A stretch of DNA of 13,131 bases, from assembly GCA_000431135.1 (NCBI GenBank), contig HF987812.1, positions 1 through 13,131 on the forward strand, written 5' to 3'. Both the position numbers and the translations under genes were made by a program. This DNA comes from Clostridium sp. CAG:590. Its GTDB lineage: Bacteria > Bacillota > Clostridia > Lachnospirales > Lachnospiraceae. Below, piece after piece: positions 1-7,145 of the stretch (position 1 is the first letter of the stretch; every line of letters begins with the position of its first letter). The notes beneath the pieces were generated by a model. That model ran no database searches. It saw only the letters and a list, made by a program, of their open reading frames with translations, and was not told the origin of the DNA.

Positions 1-1415
1 TAAACCATTTTCTTTGCCGGTTTTCCACAGTGAACGCACACATCGCTTAAATGTTCCTGTGCAAACGGCATACAACGGGTAGACGCTCCCGTCTCATCCT
101 TGATCGCTTCCTCACAGGAAGTTTCACCACACCACATTGCCTTGATGAATCCCTGCTTATGCTCAATAATATCCGTGAATTCATCCCAGCTTGTTGCAGT
201 ATGTGTATTGGCATCTCTATGCTTTAACGCCTTGTTATACATATCTTTCTGAATGGTTTCTAACAGCTCACCAATCACTGTTTCGATCTCATCCAAAGAT
301 ACCTCGATCTTTTCTCCGGTATCACGACGTACCAGCAATGCCTTGTTTGCTTCAATATCTCTCGGTCCGATCTCTACACGGATCGGAATTCCACGCATCT
401 CCTGCTCCGCAAACTTCCATCCCGGATTCTTATCGGAATCGTCTACCTTTACTCGATATGCAGATAATTTTTCTTTCAATTCCGCAGCCTTCTCTAAAAC
501 GCCTGCCTTCTTCTGCATGACCGGAACGATCATAACCTGTGTCGGAGCAACCTTCGGAGGCAGTACCAGACCGGAATTATCACCATGAACCATAATGACC
601 GCACCGATCAAACGGGTTGTCATTCCCCAGGATGTCTGATGCACATATTCCAATTTGTTATCTTTGCTCGTATACTGAATACCAAATGCCTTTGCAAATC
701 CATCGCCAAAATTATGACTGGTACCGGACTGCAACGCCTTACCATCATGCATCAATGCCTCGATCGTATAAGTTGCCTCTGCACCTGCAAATTTTTCTTT
801 CTCCGTTTTGCGTCCGCGAATTACCGGCATAGCCAATACATCCTCACAGAAATCTGCATACAGATTCAACATCTGTAATGTTCTCTCTTCTGCTTCCTCT
901 GCAGTTGCATGTGCGGTATGACCTTCCTGCCATAAAAATTCCCGTGAACGAAGGAATGGTCTTGTCTCTTTCTCCCAACGCACAACCGAGCACCACTGAT
1001 TATATACTTTTGGAAGATCACGGTAAGACTGGATATCATCTTTATAAAAATCGCAAAACAATGTCTCAGAAGTCGGTCTGACACACATTCTCTCCTGTAA
1101 TTGATTCAAGCCACCATGTGTTACCCATGCAACTTCCGGTGCAAATCCTTCTACATGATCTTTCTCCTTCTGCAACAGACTTTCCGGAATAAATATTGGT
1201 AAATAAACATTCTCTACACCGGTCGCTTTAAAGCGTTCATCCAACTGTTTCTGGATCAATTCCCAGATCGCATATCCTGCCGGCTTTAATACCATGCATC
1301 CCTTAACACTTGTATACGCAATCAAATCTGCTTTTACACAAGTATCCGTATACCATTGTGCAAAATCTTCCTCCATGGAAGTGATCTGTTCTACTAACTT
1401 CTTATCGTTTGCCAT
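1..1415 (-). CDS. proS: Prolyl-tRNA synthetase, short archaeal/eukaryotic-like form (3' end cut by window edge)
   Basis: Charges tRNA-Pro with proline in the cytoplasm (class II aminoacyl-tRNA synthetase). I translated this frame by hand: it opens MANDKKLVEQ and stays open to the left edge, giving 471 complete codons. Class II landmarks are clear: CVRPTSET near residue 111, an Arg-rich motif-2 strand (VVRWEKETRPF, about 144-154) followed by FLWQEGHTAHA, and HGDNSGLVLPPKVAP near 277-291. There is no large editing insertion between motifs 2 and 3. The C-terminal domain carries spaced cysteines (WCGETSC, TRCMPF, CVHCGKP), as in the zinc-binding tail of the ProS type 3 family. That family is about 480 residues long, so only about six codons should be missing. 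The ATG is preceded by AAGGAG at a good distance. It has its own promoter overlapping the end of the upstream membrane-protein gene. Confidence 0.96.
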   Translation of the reverse strand, partial: MANDKKLVEQITSMEEDFAQWYTDTCVKADLIAYTSVKGCMVLKPAGYAIWELIQKQLDERFKATGVENVYLPIFIPESLLQKEKDHVEGFAPEVAWVTHGGLNQLQERMCVRPTSETLFCDFYKDDIQSYRDLPKVYNQWCSVVRWEKETRPFLRSREFLWQEGHTAHATAEEAEERTLQMLNLYADFCEDVLAMPVIRGRKTEKEKFAGAEATYTIEALMHDGKALQSGTSHNFGDGFAKAFGIQYTSKDNKLEYVHQTSWGMTTRLIGAVIMVHGDNSGLVLPPKVAPTQVMIVPVMQKKAGVLEKAAELKEKLSAYRVKVDDSDKNPGWKFAEQEMRGIPIRVEIGPRDIEANKALLVRRDTGEKIEVSLDEIETVIGELLETIQKDMYNKALKHRDANTHTATSWDEFTDIIEHKQGFIKAMWCGETSCEEAIKDETGASTRCMPFAQEHLSDVCVHCGKPAKKMV

Positions 1416-1450
1416 GTTCTCTCTCCTTCATATATTCTGTCAAACTGATA

Positions 1451-1492
1451 CATCCTGACCGGATGTTCTCGATCAACAGGTAATCACCTGTT
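1451..1492 (-). other. Two small hairpins in the proS 5' leader
   Basis: The predicted proS leader, about 85-90 nt long, contains two perfect inverted repeats. One is AACAGGT / ACCTGTT with a 4-nt loop (1475-1492); the other is CATCC / GGATG with a 5-nt loop (1451-1465). Neither is followed by a T-run, so they do not look like an intrinsic terminator. The leader is too short for a T-box and lacks the conserved T-box element. Their role is unknown. Confidence 0.5.
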
Positions 1493-1509
1493 CTTACTCG
1501 CTATCGCTC

Positions 1510-1538
1510 ATTATATCCCGATTATTCCTTATTTGCAA
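1510..1538 (-). promoter_or_regulatory. Predicted sigma-A-type promoter for proS
   Basis: On the minus strand there is TTGCAA (1533-1538), a 17-nt spacer, then TATAAT (1510-1515). The -35 hexamer lies inside the last codons of the upstream membrane-protein gene, and transcription would begin about 85-90 nt before the proS ATG. This is a sequence-pattern prediction only. Confidence 0.6.
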
Positions 1539-2574
1539 GCAAAACAACCTGTCTAACGATCAATACTCCAATCGGTCCCAGCAAAAAACCGGCCACCCCA
1601 AATAACCGAAAGCCAATATACATACTCATAATCGTATAGATCGGTCTTAACCCTATCTGCTTTCCTATCATTTTCGGCTCTGTGATCTGACGAATCACAA
1701 CGCAGCAGACATAGGCAATCCCAATGATAACCGCCTTGCCAAAGGATCCGGTAAAAATCAGATACAACACATATGGAATCAGTATGATTCCCGCACCCAG
1801 TATTGGCAGTGCATCTACCACCGCCGTCAACGGTCCAAGAAATACATAATATGGTTGTCCGATCAGGCAAAATGCAATCGTACATACAATACCATCCAGC
1901 AACATGATCCGTCCTTGTGCCTTTATATACGTTTTCAAAGTATGTTTACAAGATGTCACGATATTACATATATTCCTGCCAATATCATTTTGCAGCAATC
2001 TCTCCCTGATCTGCTCATAATCTAATATCAGAAAAAAAGTTGCAATTATAGTTACAATAAATGCAAACAAGAAACCAAAAAAGCGTTCCACCGTCTGCAC
2101 GGAAAATAAGGTCATTCGGGAAACTATACCGATTCCTGCCGACCTGCCTGCTACACTTTCTTTCATTATGGTCATCCAGTTTTCGAGATAAGCAAAACAT
2201 ACTCCGGAACGCATCTGAAACCAGGTGTCCAACTGACAACAACATTTTCTCATAAGGCATAACGCTTTTGCCTCATAAAACGGATAATTTAACAAAATAT
2301 TTTTTGCCTCCGCACACAGATATCCAATCAGACCCATACACACAATCAGAATAACCGCATAAAAGACCACAACCGCTATAGCTAACAACCTCTTTTTCTG
2401 TCCGGTATTGTGTTCCCATAAGGAATATTTCTGAAATATTTTACGAATAAACGGATAATATAATATTGCAACAACGGCAGCTACCACAAAGGGAATGACT
2501 AACGGCAGCAAAAAACGGAAGATCAGATAAAGTGCCGTGAACAGTCCCATATACAAAGCAATTTTACGATACAC
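1522..2574 (-). CDS. AI-2E family / sporulation YtvI-like integral membrane protein
   Basis: A 350-residue polytopic membrane protein of the AI-2E transporter family (PF01594), closest in pattern to the YtvI-like sporulation branch. Hydrophobic helices occur near residues 5-40, 63-88, 165-187, 230-250, 252-285 and 310-345. The family signature region is visible: DALPILGAGIILIPYVLY near 255-273, then a TEPKMIG motif, GLRPIYTIMSMYIGFR and a glycine-rich end (FGVAGFLLGPIGVL). The start is GTG with GGGAGGA eight bases upstream. It follows the pseudouridine synthase gene in the same direction, but a hairpin terminator lies directly before its ribosome binding site. The substrate is unknown; members of this family range from exporters to ion exchangers, so no transported compound is claimed. 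A Cys triplet near residue 111 is unusual. Confidence 0.85.
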   Translation of the reverse strand: MYRKIALYMGLFTALYLIFRFLLPLVIPFVVAAVVAILYYPFIRKIFQKYSLWEHNTGQKKRLLAIAVVVFYAVILIVCMGLIGYLCAEAKNILLNYPFYEAKALCLMRKCCCQLDTWFQMRSGVCFAYLENWMTIMKESVAGRSAGIGIVSRMTLFSVQTVERFFGFLFAFIVTIIATFFLILDYEQIRERLLQNDIGRNICNIVTSCKHTLKTYIKAQGRIMLLDGIVCTIAFCLIGQPYYVFLGPLTAVVDALPILGAGIILIPYVLYLIFTGSFGKAVIIGIAYVCCVVIRQITEPKMIGKQIGLRPIYTIMSMYIGFRLFGVAGFLLGPIGVLIVRQVVLLANKE

Positions 2575-2588
2575 ACTGACGTCCTCCC

Positions 2589-2625
2589 AAAAACAGGATA
2601 AGATATATTACATATCTTACCCTGT
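2589..2625 (-). terminator. Intrinsic terminator between the RluA-like gene and the YtvI-like gene
   Basis: A 14-bp inverted repeat (arms 2593-2606 and 2612-2625, 5-nt loop) is followed on the minus strand by TTTTT. One position pairs as G-U in the minus-strand RNA but would be an A-C mismatch in a plus-strand RNA, so it is built for minus-strand transcripts. It ends immediately before the SD of the YtvI-like gene, and could therefore act as an attenuator as well as a terminator. Confidence 0.75.
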
Positions 2626-2661
2626 CTGATCCACATCATGCATATTTCGATATAGAACCTT

Positions 2662-3363
2662 CTAAAAATCCTCCATCTCAATCACATCAAATACATCACC
2701 TTCCGGTTCACATTTGAACACCAGATGTTCCCCGCTTGACGGATGCTCAAATTCCAATCTGGTTGCAAACAATGCAATCTGCTGATATTGCTTTTTCGTT
2801 TTCATGAACTGCGGATTATACTTTGTATCACCATAAATGCCGGCTCCCCGGCTTGCCATCTGTACACGGATCTGATGATGTCTGCCTGTCAGCAGTTCGA
2901 TCAACACATAAGTAAGAATTCCCTGATCCGTTTCAAACACATCCAACACCTCATAATCCAAAATTGCACGCTTGGCACCTTTCGTACCTTTTTTAACAAC
3001 TTTGGTCGTATTCGTCTTACCATCCTTTAACAGATAATCTTTGAGTGTACCGCTCTCTTGCGGAAGTTCTCCGGTTAGAATTGCCTGATAGAATTTGACC
3101 ATTGTTCCATCCTGCACCTGGTCGGACAGTTTGGCTGCTGCATCCTGATTCTTAGCAAACACCATCACTCCACCGACTGGACGATCCAAACGATGAATCA
3201 TGGCAAGATACGGTTCTTCATCCATCTCCTCTTTTTCAAAAATATAATGTTTCAGATAAGTCAGCAGATCTACATCCCTGCTCTTATCTCCCTGAACCGG
3301 CATTCCAACCGGTTTGATGCATACTAAAATATCCGAATCCTCATGCAATATCTCAACTTTCAC
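2662..3363 (-). CDS. RluA-family RNA pseudouridine synthase
   Basis: Isomerises uridine to pseudouridine in rRNA or tRNA. The 233-residue product is a compact RluA-family catalytic domain with no N-terminal S4 domain: it starts almost directly with the KPVGMPVQG element near residue 17. The catalytic aspartate sits in the diagnostic HRLDRPVGG motif (D60), and the second family motif TGRHHQIRVQ is at 159-168. The exact target base cannot be read from the sequence, so no Rlu number is given. Translation starts at GTG with AGGAGG eight bases upstream. A good promoter (TTGCAT, 17 nt, TATAAT) lies in the spacer after the response regulator gene, so it is probably transcribed independently of that gene. 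Confidence 0.92.
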   Translation of the reverse strand: MKVEILHEDSDILVCIKPVGMPVQGDKSRDVDLLTYLKHYIFEKEEMDEEPYLAMIHRLDRPVGGVMVFAKNQDAAAKLSDQVQDGTMVKFYQAILTGELPQESGTLKDYLLKDGKTNTTKVVKKGTKGAKRAILDYEVLDVFETDQGILTYVLIELLTGRHHQIRVQMASRGAGIYGDTKYNPQFMKTKKQYQQIALFATRLEFEHPSSGEHLVFKCEPEGDVFDVIEMEDF

Positions 3364-3421
3364 ACTAACGTCCTCCTCTGATCAGATTCTGCAATTATCA
3401 AACAGATCTTAATTCGAATAA

Positions 3422-3450
3422 ATTATAAAATGACGCATACAAAAATGCAA
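3422..3450 (-). promoter_or_regulatory. Predicted promoter for the RluA-family gene
   Basis: The minus strand carries TTGCAT (3445-3450), a 17-nt spacer and TATAAT (3422-3427). It lies wholly in the short spacer after the response regulator stop codon and gives a leader of about 50 nt before the GTG start. Confidence 0.65.
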
Positions 3451-3459
3451 CCGTGAAAA

Positions 3460-4137
3460 TCACATCAAAAAACGATAACCAATTCCCCAGATTGTCTCAA
3501 TATATTTCTCTTCACACCCCTCCGGTTCAATCTTCTTTCGAATCTTCTTCACAAAAGTTGCCACGCTATTATATCCGCTCTCTATGTATCTCTCATCCCA
3601 CGTATTCTTATACAATTCATCTTTGCTCACTACCACATTGGCGCGTTGCGCCAAATATAAAAGAATATCAAATTCCCTTAATGTCATAGGAATCTCCTGA
3701 TCCTTCAAATACACCTTTCGATTCTTCACCTCAATGGAAAGCGAACCGGATCGAATACATCCAAAAGAACGTGTTAAGCGTATATACTGTTCCAACCTGG
3801 CATGAAGTCTTGCAAGCAATTCCCCATTACTGCATGGTTCTACAATATAATCATCCGCCCCCATCTGAAACATCTTGATCTTCACCCACTCATCATCATT
3901 TACTGTCAGAATAACAATAGGAATATCCGTAAAATAACGCAGTTTCTCACATAGCGAAAAATAAATACCTGCATCTCTGCAATTAAGCAGTATCAGATTC
4001 CAGTCAAGGATTCGTCGTCCTATGTCTTGCGGAATCTCCATTTCCTCCTCATCTACAGAATATCCGCTTAATTCCAGATATTCTTTAATCCGACAGTTTC
4101 CTCTTTTTTGGTCGTGCAATAATAAAATACGGTACAC
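3460..4137 (-). CDS. OmpR/PhoB-type response regulator with degenerate receiver domain
   Basis: A 225-residue DNA-binding regulator. Residues 1-118 have the receiver-domain outline (RILLLHD; NLILLNCRDAG; IPIVILTV; GADDYIVEPCSNGEL). Residues 125-225 form a complete winged-helix OmpR-type DNA-binding domain (IPMTLREFDILLYLAQ; SVATFVKKIRKKIE; IWGIGYRFL). The key receiver residues are altered. The phospho-accepting Asp position is Asn52, the conserved Lys before the cis-Pro is Glu100, and the N-terminal acidic pair is His8-Asp9; only the Thr (T78) is kept. No histidine kinase lies next to it. I infer that the protein works without ordinary phosphorylation. It starts at GTG with AAGGAGGG eight bases upstream. 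The preceding spacer is full of hairpins and includes a 15-nt palindrome that could be its own operator. Target genes are unknown. Confidence 0.9.
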   Translation of the reverse strand: MYRILLLHDQKRGNCRIKEYLELSGYSVDEEEMEIPQDIGRRILDWNLILLNCRDAGIYFSLCEKLRYFTDIPIVILTVNDDEWVKIKMFQMGADDYIVEPCSNGELLARLHARLEQYIRLTRSFGCIRSGSLSIEVKNRKVYLKDQEIPMTLREFDILLYLAQRANVVVSKDELYKNTWDERYIESGYNSVATFVKKIRKKIEPEGCEEKYIETIWGIGYRFLM

Positions 4138-4182
4138 GAAAAAAACCCTCCTTACTATATAATCTTGTGTAATGTGAAAAAT

Positions 4183-4197
4183 GAACCGATTCGGTTC
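4183..4197. promoter_or_regulatory. 15-nt palindrome upstream of the response regulator
   Basis: GAACCGA, one central base, TCGGTTC: a perfect 7+7 dyad about 46 bp before the GTG start. On the minus strand it is followed by ATTTTTC, so it can be read either as an operator for a dimeric regulator or as the stem of a weak intrinsic terminator or attenuator. The sequence does not decide between these. Confidence 0.45.
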
Positions 4198-4201
4198 TGG
4201 A

Positions 4202-4230
4202 GACGGACTTAAAAAGAAATATCGTCCGCC
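4202..4230 (-). other. RNA hairpin in the response-regulator leader
   Basis: The minus-strand arms GGCGGAC and GTCCGTC pair over 7 bp, with a G-U pair on this strand that would be an A-C mismatch on the other, around a 15-nt A/T-rich loop. This favours a structure in the RNA transcribed towards the response regulator. Confidence 0.4.
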
Positions 4231-4263
4231 ATGAAGGATATGCTATACCACATATCTTATTAT

Positions 4264-4295
4264 ATTGCTGCAACCAAATATATGATTGCAGCAAT
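4264..4295 (-). terminator. Hairpin after murA, possible terminator
   Basis: A perfect 10-bp inverted repeat (ATTGCTGCAA / TTGCAGCAAT, 12-nt loop) lies about 40 bp after the murA stop codon. The downstream side on the minus strand is AT-rich but has no clean T-run, so termination here is likely but not certain. It is one of several hairpins in this spacer. Confidence 0.45.
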
Positions 4296-4332
4296 TATAT
4301 TCTTGCTTGTAACAATGACCAATAATATTATG

Positions 4333-5634
4333 TCATCCTACTTTTAACTTGAATTTCTGAACTTCTTTGTCCGTCTCTGCAATGGCAATCTGTCCACCCA
4401 AAGAACGAATCTTCTCATCAAATGCTTCATATCCACGTTGAATATACTTAATATCCTCTACTTCCGTGAAGCCATCTGCTGCCAGACCGGCAATTACAAG
4501 TGCAGCACCTGCACGTAGATCCGGTGCAACAACATTCGCACCAACAAATTTCTCAACGCCATCAATAATTGCAGTATTACCTTCTACCTTAATCTGTCCG
4601 CCCATCCGGAACAACTCATCTACATACTTGAACCGATTTTCAAAAATACTCTCGGTAATAATGGAAGTACCTTCGGATAATGCCAGTACAACCGCCATCT
4701 GTGGCTGCATATCCGTTGGAAATCCCGGATATGGTAACGTCTTAATATTCGTAGCCCGTAACCGGTGATTACTTACCACTCTTACTGCATCATCATATTC
4801 CATTACCACTGCACCAATCTCTTTCAGTTTGGAAGAAATTGCCTCTAAATGCTTCGGAATGACATTACGAATCGTAACATCTCCTTTTGTCGCAGCGGCC
4901 GCAACCATAAAGGTTCCTGCTTCAATCTGATCCGGAATAATGGAATATTCCGTGCCTTTTAACTTCTCTACACCACGTATACGAATTACATCCGTTCCGG
5001 CGCCCTTAATATTAGCACCCATGCTATTCAGGAAATTCGCAACATCTACGATATGCGGTTCCTTTGCCGCATTCTCAATGGTAGTCTTACCTTCTGCCAA
5101 AACTGCCGCCATCATAACATTGATGGTTGCACCAACCGATACAACATCCATATAAATATGATTACCGATCAGCTGTTCTGCCTCTACATGAATCATACTG
5201 CTATGTATGTCGACATCTGCACCTAACGCTTTAAATCCCTTGATATGCAGATCGATCGGTCTGCTTCCGATATTACAGCCACCCGGCAATGCCACACTGG
5301 ATCTCTTATACTTTCCAAGCATTGCACCTAACAGATAATATGATGCACGAATCTTACGAATAAACTCGTCATCCACACAATTATCCGCATGCGGATTAAT
5401 TGTACCTCCGCAAATCTTAACTGTATGTTCATCTATATATTTAACCTTTGCGCCAATTCCCTCGATCGCCTGCAAAAGAACTCTGGTATCTCTTACATTC
5501 GGAACATTCTCAATTACAACTTCTTCATCTGTCATAATTGCCGCAGCCAAAATACCGAGTGCTGCATTCTTTGCTCCTGCAATGGAAACTTCCCCTACTA
5601 ATGGAGTGCCTCCCTTAATTACATACTGCTCCAT
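4333..5634 (-). CDS. murA: UDP-N-acetylglucosamine 1-carboxyvinyltransferase (MurA)
   Basis: Transfers enolpyruvate from phosphoenolpyruvate to UDP-GlcNAc, the first committed step of peptidoglycan synthesis, in the cytoplasm. It is full length (433 residues). Lys22-Asn23 sit in AGAKNAAL, the catalytic cysteine is C120 in PGGCNIGSRPIDLH (the fosfomycin-target residue in this family), and the catalytic Asp is D308 in GFPTDMQPQ. Because the cysteine is retained, this is not one of the Asp-type fosfomycin-insensitive variants. The start is ATG with AGAGGTG upstream. It has its own strong extended -10 promoter in the 128-bp gap after pyrI, so it is a separate transcription unit. Firmicutes often carry two murA-type genes, and which paralogue this is cannot be told from the window. 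Confidence 0.97.
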   Translation of the reverse strand: MEQYVIKGGTPLVGEVSIAGAKNAALGILAAAIMTDEEVVIENVPNVRDTRVLLQAIEGIGAKVKYIDEHTVKICGGTINPHADNCVDDEFIRKIRASYYLLGAMLGKYKRSSVALPGGCNIGSRPIDLHIKGFKALGADVDIHSSMIHVEAEQLIGNHIYMDVVSVGATINVMMAAVLAEGKTTIENAAKEPHIVDVANFLNSMGANIKGAGTDVIRIRGVEKLKGTEYSIIPDQIEAGTFMVAAAATKGDVTIRNVIPKHLEAISSKLKEIGAVVMEYDDAVRVVSNHRLRATNIKTLPYPGFPTDMQPQMAVVLALSEGTSIITESIFENRFKYVDELFRMGGQIKVEGNTAIIDGVEKFVGANVVAPDLRAGAALVIAGLAADGFTEVEDIKYIQRGYEAFDEKIRSLGGQIAIAETDKEVQKFKLKVG

Positions 5635-5687
5635 ATCGCACCTCTTGCTATAGTCCTCGACTACTTAGTGTAGACGTAATTATTTTC

Positions 5688-5715
5688 ATTATAGCATGAA
5701 TGATAGATTTGTAAA
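5688..5715 (-). promoter_or_regulatory. Predicted extended -10 promoter for murA
   Basis: The minus strand carries TTTACA (5710-5715), a 16-nt spacer and TATAAT (5688-5693), preceded by TGC, which makes an extended -10 element (TGnTATAAT). The leader would be about 45 nt. This is one of the best promoter matches in the window. Confidence 0.75.
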
Positions 5716-5762
5716 CCGTTTTTTCTTATTTGACTTTAAAAAATTAAGGACAAACTTATCTT

Positions 5763-6194
5763 TTATAGTTCTTCGCCTTGATTTTCCGCCTCACAATAAA
5801 TACAACGATAGATCCGTTTTTGTGGATCCGTCAGCTTAAAAATCTGCTGGATTCCCTGCTCTGTTGTGGTAATGCAGCGTGGGTTTTTACATTTTACAAC
5901 ATTGACGATCTGTTCCGGCAAACCGACTTTTTTCTTTTCTACGGTAACACCATCTTTAATAATACAAACGGAAATACCCGGATCTACATAGCCTAAGATA
6001 TCCAGGTTAATATCATAATCCGGATGATCGATCTTCAATATATCTTTCCTTCCCATCTTACGGCTCGTAGCATTTTTAATAATCGCAACGGAACAATCCA
6101 GCCGGTCTAAATGCAGATATTTATATACCAACATCGCTTTTCCTGCTGTAATATGGTCTAATACAATTCCATTCTGAATGCTGTCAATATTCAT
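5763..6194 (-). CDS. pyrI: Aspartate carbamoyltransferase regulatory chain
   Basis: The regulatory subunit that joins PyrB trimers into the allosteric ATCase holoenzyme and binds nucleotides (ATP activates and CTP inhibits in the enterobacterial enzyme). The 143-residue product has the N-terminal nucleotide-binding domain (IQNGIVLDHITAGKA; NATSRKMGRKD) and the C-terminal zinc domain with all four cysteines: C102 and C107 in KCKNPRC, C131 and C134 in CIYC. Length is close to the usual 150. The ATG is eight bases after GAGAGG. It lies 30 bp after pyrB in the same direction, so the two are almost certainly one operon, implying pyrimidine feedback on the enzyme itself. No clear terminator was seen after it; murA then has its own promoter. 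Confidence 0.96.
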   Translation of the reverse strand: MNIDSIQNGIVLDHITAGKAMLVYKYLHLDRLDCSVAIIKNATSRKMGRKDILKIDHPDYDINLDILGYVDPGISVCIIKDGVTVEKKKVGLPEQIVNVVKCKNPRCITTTEQGIQQIFKLTDPQKRIYRCIYCEAENQGEEL

Positions 6195-6224
6195 AATGAC
6201 ATCCTCTCTTTCGCATAATTCATT

Positions 6225-7145
6225 CTATTTGTCTGTGAGTCCCAATAATGTCATGATCAATGCCATCCGGACATACTTTCCATTTAGTACCTGTTTAAAA
6301 TAACATGCTCTCGGATCATCATCTACTTCCACTGCGATCTCATTTACCCTTGGAAGCGGATGAAGAATACTCAGATCCTTTTTCGCATTTTTCAGCTTAG
6401 GCATATCCAGAATATAGGTGTCCTTTAACCGGATATAATCCGCCTCATTAAAGAAACGCTCCTGCTGTACTCTTGTCATATATAACACATCTAATTGATC
6501 AACTACTTCATCAATGGTACGAACCTGCTCAAATGAAATATTCTTCTGCTCGAACACCTCTTCCTTAATATACTCCGGAAGTTCTAACTCCTCCGGTGAG
6601 ATCATAATATATCGCACATTCTCATAACGGGAAAGTGCCTTGATCAGGGAATGCACCGTACGTCCAAACTTAAGATCCCCACAGAATCCGATTGTTATGT
6701 CTCCAAGTCTTCCCTTTTCTCTACGGATTGTCAGCAAATCTGCAAGTGTCTGTGTCGGGTGATTATGTCCTCCATCCCCTGCATTAATAATTGGAATTCC
6801 GGACTTCATTGCAGCAAGGTATGGTGCACCTTCTTTGGGATGACGCATCGCAATGATATCTGCATAGCACGAAACCACTCGAACAGTGTCCGCTACACTT
6901 TCTCCTTTACTTGCGGATGACGATGCTGCGGAAGATACACTTAACACATCTCCGCCAAGTTCCATCATTGCCGCCTCAAAGCTTAACCTTGTACGGGTAC
7001 TCGGTTCAAAAAACAATGTTGCTAATTTTTTTCGTTTACAAACATCCTGGTATTTCTCTTTGTGCGCAATAATGTCGTCTGCTAAATCTAGCAGCTCCTC
7101 TAATTCTTTCACACTCAAATCCATTGGATCAATTAAATGTCTCAT
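6225..7145 (-). CDS. pyrB: Aspartate carbamoyltransferase catalytic chain
   Basis: Condenses carbamoyl phosphate with L-aspartate to N-carbamoyl-aspartate, the committed step of pyrimidine synthesis. It is full length at 306 residues. Carbamoyl-phosphate residues are all present: S49-T50-R51-T52 in FFEPSTRTRLSFEAA, the mobile-loop lysine K80 (ASKGES), R101 and the HPTQ motif (129-132). The aspartate side is also intact, with R162 in FGRTVHSL, R225 in YMTRVQ and the LHPLPR loop (261-266). Translation starts at ATG with AGGAGG. Both the SD and the first codons lie inside the end of the upstream membrane-protein gene, a 17-nt overlap that suggests translational coupling. pyrI follows 30 bp downstream. 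Confidence 0.97.
   Translation of the reverse strand: MRHLIDPMDLSVKELEELLDLADDIIAHKEKYQDVCKRKKLATLFFEPSTRTRLSFEAAMMELGGDVLSVSSAASSSASKGESVADTVRVVSCYADIIAMRHPKEGAPYLAAMKSGIPIINAGDGGHNHPTQTLADLLTIRREKGRLGDITIGFCGDLKFGRTVHSLIKALSRYENVRYIMISPEELELPEYIKEEVFEQKNISFEQVRTIDEVVDQLDVLYMTRVQQERFFNEADYIRLKDTYILDMPKLKNAKKDLSILHPLPRVNEIAVEVDDDPRACYFKQVLNGKYVRMALIMTLLGLTDK

Noticed and set aside
878..1081. Open frames on the opposite strand within proS, and similar ones within murA, pyrB and the YtvI-like gene
   Set aside because: They lie fully inside well-supported genes, lack ribosome binding sites and have no recognisable domains.
1416..1521. T-box riboswitch upstream of proS
   Set aside because: The leader is too short, there is no conserved T-box sequence and no terminator/antiterminator pair.
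5716..5762. Terminator after pyrI
   Set aside because: There are T-runs but only a 4-bp stem, too weak to call.
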